Below, in pieces: positions 24,942 through 27,957 of a DNA stretch of 27,957 nucleotides. The DNA lies in the NCBI GenBank assembly GCA_964489955.1, contig CAZBAV010000058.1, forward strand, positions 1 through 27,957, given 5' to 3'. Position 1 is the stretch's first letter; each line of letters opens with the position of its first letter. The position numbers and the translations under genes were made by a program. Origin of the DNA: Leadbetterella sp964489955. Lineage in GTDB: Bacteria; Bacteroidota; Bacteroidia; Cytophagales; Spirosomataceae. A model generated the notes under the pieces. That model saw only the letters and a list, made by a program, of their open reading frames with translations. It did not search any database and had not been told where the DNA came from.

Positions 24942-25439
24942 ATGAAAAAAATCCTTTTAATAGTATTTAGCCTTGTAGCTGTAGCGGCAATGGCTCAAGA
25001 AAAAACAGCGGCAAAAAGCCCAAATGTAACCAATGAGAGCCCAAGTGTTTCGGTTACGTACGGGCAGCCATCAAAAAACGGACGTGAGATTTTTGGAGGT
25101 TTGGAGAAGTTCGGGAAAGTGTGGCGTACGGGTGCAAACAAATCCACGATTGTAGAGTTTAAAAAAGATGTTGATTTCGGAGGGAAGAAAGTTAAAGCAG
25201 GAAAATATGCCTTATTCACCATTCCAAATGAAAAAGAGTGGACTGTAATTTTGAATTCGGTATGGGATCAGTTTGGAGCGTATTCGTACGAAAAGAATAA
25301 GGACAAAAATGTGGCTGAAGTGAAAGTCCCAGTTAAGAATCTTAGTGAGGTAGTGGAGAAACTGGAGATAAAGCCTACGGAAACCGCCTTAAGTATAGCT
25401 TGGGATAAAACCTCGGTTTCTGTGCCTTTGAAGTTTTAA
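24942..25439 (+). CDS. Secreted DUF2911 protein
   Basis: A 165-residue exported protein with a signal peptide (1-18, MKKILLIVFSLVAVAAMA, then QEK). The mature part is a single DUF2911 domain (PF11138): SVSVTYGQPSKNGREIFGG (about 36-54), GKVWRTGANKST (58-69), KVKAGKYALFTIP (about 82-94), WTVILNSVWDQFGAY (about 99-113) and a final LSIAWDKTSVSVPL strand. The family is common in Bacteroidota and has no established function. It lies 47 bp after the ABC ATPase gene and ends at a strong hairpin. Confidence 0.9.
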   Translation: MKKILLIVFSLVAVAAMAQEKTAAKSPNVTNESPSVSVTYGQPSKNGREIFGGLEKFGKVWRTGANKSTIVEFKKDVDFGGKKVKAGKYALFTIPNEKEWTVILNSVWDQFGAYSYEKNKDKNVAEVKVPVKNLSEVVEKLEIKPTETALSIAWDKTSVSVPLKF

Positions 25440-25458
25440 GATTTTTAGAGTGTATAGG

Positions 25459-25495
25459 AATAAGCCCGTGGTTTTAATCATGGGCTTATTTTTTT
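25459..25495 (+). terminator. Intrinsic terminator of DUF2911 gene
   Basis: AATAAGCCCGTG (25459-25470) pairs with CATGGGCTTATT (25479-25490), 12 pairs with one wobble and an 8-nt loop, followed by a T tract. Its end meets the stop codon of the convergent dehydrogenase gene, so it may also affect the opposite strand. Confidence 0.88.
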
Positions 25496-26432
25496 ACAAA
25501 ACATTTTTTGGTGTTCCTGCCAGGTAACTTTCGAAGTTGTCCATACAAATATCCCATAGTCTTTTACGGGCTTCAACTGTGGCCCAAGCTATATGTGGAC
25601 TGATTTTACAGTTCTTGGCCGTGAGCAGTGGATTACTTGCTTTTGGCGGTTCTTCTGAAAGCACATCAAGATATGCCCCTCCTATTTTTCCAGTATTGAG
25701 GGTATCTGCCAAGTCTTGTTCATGGATTAAGCCTCCCCGTGCAGTATTGATAAGAAAAGCATTTTCTTTCATAAGCGAAAGGCTACCTTTATTAATAAAC
25801 TCCTGGTTTTCTTGTGTTAAAGGGCAATGTAAGGACACAAAGTCTGATTTTTGAAGGAGTTCTTCCAAACTAGCTGGTTTTACTCCGGTTGTAGGATTAA
25901 TAGGGTTGGGTTTATAGACTAAGACATTCATATCGAATGCAAGAGCCAATTCAGCCACTTTTTTGCCTATGTCGCCAAAACCAATGAGGCCAAGGGTTTT
26001 GCCTTTTAAGTCAAAAATAGGGTAATTGTAATAACAGAAATCAGAGCTGTTAAGCCAATTGCTGTTGTCGGAATGCTCTGCAAGTCGATTTGCAAAAGCC
26101 AAAATCATGGCAAAAACTTGCTGGGCTACGGAGTTTGTACTGTACCCACGGGCGTTTGTAACAGTTATTCCCAATTCCTTTGCGGAAGCAATGTCAACAA
26201 TGTTAAAACCAGTGGCTGTCACACCGATATACCGCAATTTTGGCAGCTGCAAGAGTGTTTCTCTATCCAGCGGCACCTTGTTGGTAAACACGGCATCGGC
26301 GTCTTTTGCCCGTTCTAATATTTGTTCTTTTGATGTACGGTCAAACCTTTCAAAATCGCCCAATTTCGAAAGGGCGTCTACATGTACCTCTACTGGATTG
26401 ATGGTATATGCATCTAGATATACAATTTTCAT
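25494..26432 (-). CDS. D-2-hydroxyacid dehydrogenase (NAD-dependent, HprA-like)
   Basis: A 312-residue cytoplasmic oxidoreductase that interconverts 2-keto acids and D-2-hydroxyacids. The NAD-binding motif is GFGDIG (151-156) and the catalytic residues are Arg232 in NTARGG, Glu261 in LSEEPP and His280 in SPHIAWAT (PF00389/PF02826). The overall pattern resembles glycerate/hydroxypyruvate dehydrogenases, but substrate choice cannot be decided from motifs. Its ATG overlaps the TGA of the lipoprotein gene by 4 bp (ATGA), so it is the last gene of the hisIE operon. It ends inside the terminator stem region of the opposite strand. Confidence 0.92.
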   Translation of the reverse strand: MKIVYLDAYTINPVEVHVDALSKLGDFERFDRTSKEQILERAKDADAVFTNKVPLDRETLLQLPKLRYIGVTATGFNIVDIASAKELGITVTNARGYSTNSVAQQVFAMILAFANRLAEHSDNSNWLNSSDFCYYNYPIFDLKGKTLGLIGFGDIGKKVAELALAFDMNVLVYKPNPINPTTGVKPASLEELLQKSDFVSLHCPLTQENQEFINKGSLSLMKENAFLINTARGGLIHEQDLADTLNTGKIGGAYLDVLSEEPPKASNPLLTAKNCKISPHIAWATVEARKRLWDICMDNFESYLAGTPKNVL

Positions 26433-26821
26433 AAATCTTTTGCCCCCTTCTGTACAATGACCTCTTTTACCAATTTAACCGCATTAAAATACAATATAAT
26501 ACAAGTTGCGTCCGACTCATTTTGTATTTGTTCGCATTGCGGGCCTTCTTCCAGAAAATACACCCAGAATTTTTCATTCTTTTTCCCCAATCCCTGAAAA
26601 TCATAGCGGCCAAGGGTTTTATAAACCACATTTTCCGAGATCTCTAAAAATGCATCTTTATTACTTTTTATGAACTCCAACTGTTTTTTACGATCACCTT
26701 TGCAAGCAGCCCTGTCGGCTTTAAACGTTTTGGTATCTAAACCTTCTAACTCTACAGGTTTAGAGTAAGAACATGCCGCAAGAAGGACGATTGCGGCAAA
26801 AAATATACAAATGTTTTTCAT
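26429..26821 (-). CDS. Small lipoprotein of unknown function
   Basis: A 130-residue lipoprotein: the hydrophobic N-terminus ends in the lipobox LLAAC with Cys17 as the lipidated residue, followed by Ser-Tyr-Ser. The mature part has a Lys/Asp-rich first half (TFKADRAACKGDRKKQLEFI) and a beta-like second half (KFWVYFLEEGPQCEQ, ATCIILYFNAVKLVKEVIVQ), with a few cysteines that could form disulfides. I do not recognise a family. It overlaps genes on both sides by 4 bp (ATGA), so it is translated with the YvlD-like and dehydrogenase genes. Confidence 0.82.
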   Translation of the reverse strand: MKNICIFFAAIVLLAACSYSKPVELEGLDTKTFKADRAACKGDRKKQLEFIKSNKDAFLEISENVVYKTLGRYDFQGLGKKNEKFWVYFLEEGPQCEQIQNESDATCIILYFNAVKLVKEVIVQKGAKDL

Positions 26822-27156
26822 TCTAATAAAGAGTCAATTACGCTACTGGCAATGGAAATAATAAAACTAAAGATTAGGGGCTGTAAGAAGCCTTCTACTT
26901 TAAAGCCTGTTACCAAATAGTGGCACATGTATACTACTATAACCGAAATTACAAGAGAAAATAGGCCAAGGGTAAGAATGGTAACGGGCAGGGCTATGAG
27001 CTTTAACACTGGTTTAACAATACCGTTAAGTAAGCTCATTACAAACGCCACAATCACGGCCGTGGTAAAAGTGTCTACGGAAATTTTACTTAAAAACTGT
27101 GGTACATAGTACACTATGATGCCCGTAAGCACTAAGCGAATAACGTAATTTATCAT
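26818..27156 (-). CDS. YvlD-like (phage holin family 4) membrane protein
   Basis: A 112-residue integral membrane protein with four hydrophobic helices and the typical stretch VIVAFVMSLLNGIVKPVLKLIALPVTILTLGLFSLVI (about 34-70). This matches the YvlD/Mycobacterium-type small membrane family (PF04020, named for phage holin-like topology). Despite the name there is no sign of phage here; the family is chromosomal and of unknown function. It overlaps hisIE and the lipoprotein gene by 4 bp each. Confidence 0.9.
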   Translation of the reverse strand: MINYVIRLVLTGIIVYYVPQFLSKISVDTFTTAVIVAFVMSLLNGIVKPVLKLIALPVTILTLGLFSLVISVIVVYMCHYLVTGFKVEGFLQPLIFSFIISIASSVIDSLLE

Positions 27157-27749
27157 GATTTATGTCTTTTTATTAATACATCCAAAACTTCGTCAAGTTC
27201 TATATTTTTTGCTTCTAATAAAACTAAATAGTGGAAAAGTAAGTCGGCAGCTTCCCCTAGGAAGAGGTCTTTGTTGTCATCCTTGGCTTCTATCACCAGT
27301 TCTACGGCCTCTTCTCCCACTTTCTGGGCTACCTTGTTTATTCCTTTCTTAAAAAGGGAAGCGGTGTAAGACGTATCTTCTGAAGCCTCTTTGCGTGATT
27401 TTATGATTTCGGCTAGGGTTCTTATAAAGCCAACTTTTGCGTTGTTAGTTTCTTCCCAACAGGTGTCTGTGCCGGTGTGGCAAACTGGCCCCTCAGGTAG
27501 TGCTTGGATCAGGATAGTATCCTGGTCGCAATCTACTTTGTGGCTCACATAGTTTAGGAAATTGCCAGATGTTTCGCCTTTTACCCATAGTCGGTTCTTA
27601 GACCTGCTAAAAAAAGTCACGTGCCCTGTAGAAATTGTTTTTTCTAAACTTTCAGCATCCATATATCCAAGCATAAGAACCTTGGAAGTGTAAACGTCTT
27701 GAATAACAGCAGGTATAAGTCCTTTAGAGAAATCGGGTGTTCTATCCAT
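27153..27749 (-). CDS. hisI: Bifunctional histidine biosynthesis protein HisIE
   Basis: Fusion of phosphoribosyl-AMP cyclohydrolase (HisI, about 1-105) and phosphoribosyl-ATP pyrophosphatase (HisE, about 110-198), catalysing steps 3 and 2 of histidine synthesis. HisI shows SRSKNRLWVKGETSGN (48-63), the metal site DCDQD (73-77) and GPVCHTGTDTCW (87-98). HisE shows KKGINKVAQKVGEEAVELV (134-152) and the acidic EAADLLFHYLVLL (166-178). Full length at 198 residues. It is the first gene of the operon, with a -7 box TATTTTTG upstream. Its ATGA overlap with the YvlD-like gene ties histidine synthesis to functions that look unrelated. No other his gene is in the window. Confidence 0.95.
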   Translation of the reverse strand: MDRTPDFSKGLIPAVIQDVYTSKVLMLGYMDAESLEKTISTGHVTFFSRSKNRLWVKGETSGNFLNYVSHKVDCDQDTILIQALPEGPVCHTGTDTCWEETNNAKVGFIRTLAEIIKSRKEASEDTSYTASLFKKGINKVAQKVGEEAVELVIEAKDDNKDLFLGEAADLLFHYLVLLEAKNIELDEVLDVLIKRHKS

Positions 27750-27768
27750 GAGATAATTTTATTAGGTG

Positions 27769-27776
27769 CAAAAATA
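27769..27776 (-). promoter_or_regulatory. -7 box of hisIE operon
   Basis: The minus strand reads TATTTTTG, a full match to TAnnTTTG, 19 bp before the hisIE ATG. No clear -33 element is seen. It diverges from the tRNA promoter at 27817. Confidence 0.45.
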
Positions 27777-27816
27777 CCAAGAGTTAGCGAGACCTAGAAT
27801 TTTTTTTGAAATATGT

Positions 27817-27847
27817 TTTGCAATTAAAAAATGGGCTCTTATCTTTG
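27817..27847 (+). promoter_or_regulatory. Consensus Bacteroidota promoter for tRNA-Gly
   Basis: TTTG (27817-27820), an exact 19-bp spacer and TATCTTTG (27840-27847). This is the best promoter in the window and is expected for a strong tRNA unit. The tRNA begins about 50 bp after the likely start site. Confidence 0.8.
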
Positions 27848-27902
27848 CACCCACATTCAGCGAAACAGTTAGCGATAACAGAATTTCTAAAAAAAATAAT
27901 AC

Positions 27903-27957
27903 GCGGAAGTAGCTCAGTTGGTAGAGCGTAACCTTGCCAAGGTTAAGGTCGCGGGTT
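27903..27957 (+). tRNA. tRNA-Gly (GCC), 3' part outside window
   Basis: Acceptor strand GCGGAAG, D-arm GCTCAGTTGGTAGAGC, and anticodon stem TAACC (27929-27933) pairing with GGTTA (27941-27945) around loop TTGCCAA, with anticodon GCC (27936-27938) for glycine. The T-arm begins at the right edge (GCGGGTT), so the last roughly 18 bases lie outside. Confidence 0.93.

Noticed and set aside
26818..27156. Prophage remnant suggested by the 'phage holin' family name
   Set aside because: The YvlD-type family is chromosomal, and no phage structural, lysis or integrase gene is nearby.

Overview
The window looks like a chromosomal segment of a Bacteroidota member, most likely Cytophagales-like. This is inferred from several things seen in the sequence. 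Promoter -7 boxes match the TAnnTTTG pattern, with a full TTTG-N19-TATCTTTG copy before the tRNA. There are DUF1080 and DUF2911 proteins, and a secreted protein with the tail typical of Bacteroidota surface proteins. Shine-Dalgarno sequences are mostly absent. No phage, insertion sequence, integrase or CRISPR array was found.

Region 1 (1 to about 9850, + strand) is a surface-polysaccharide (O-antigen or exopolysaccharide) locus that is visibly more AT-rich than the rest. It encodes a Wzx-type flippase cut by the left edge, an unknown protein with a ParB/Srx-like motif, two GT4 glycosyltransferases, a Wzy/O-antigen-ligase-like membrane protein, a secreted helical protein that may act on glycans, a broken GT4 remnant, a GT2 glycosyltransferase, an NAD-dependent sugar epimerase/4-ketoreductase and a small PglC-type phosphoglycosyl transferase. 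Together these would start the repeat unit on the lipid carrier, extend it, flip it and polymerise it. A secreted protein with YadA-head-like repeats (9976-11265), a strong hairpin and a WbpM/FlaA1-type nucleotide-sugar 4,6-dehydratase (11345-13273) close the block.

Region 2 (13280 to about 20380) is ordinary chromosome. It holds a galactokinase-like GHMP kinase on the - strand, an HNH endonuclease, a leucyl aminopeptidase, and a two-gene operon of a secreted DUF1080-PA14 protein and a secreted beta-propeller/cytochrome c protein ending in a clean GAAA-loop terminator.

Region 3 (20440-24004, - strand) has a 53-residue membrane protein, a xylose-isomerase-like TIM barrel, a membrane-anchored serine hydrolase and a standalone trpD. 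The TIM barrel and the DUF1080/cytochrome pair may belong to one 3-keto-sugar pathway, which is inference.

Region 4 (24169-27957) has a MacB/LolD-like ABC ATPase and a DUF2911 protein (+), then a tightly overlapping - strand operon hisIE, YvlD-like membrane protein, lipoprotein, D-2-hydroxyacid dehydrogenase, and finally a tRNA-Gly(GCC) cut by the right edge. I see no wholly new defence or mobile system. The most unusual items are the ParB-like and secreted helical proteins in the polysaccharide locus, the frameshifted GT4 remnant, and the odd hydrophobic insert in the cytochrome domain.
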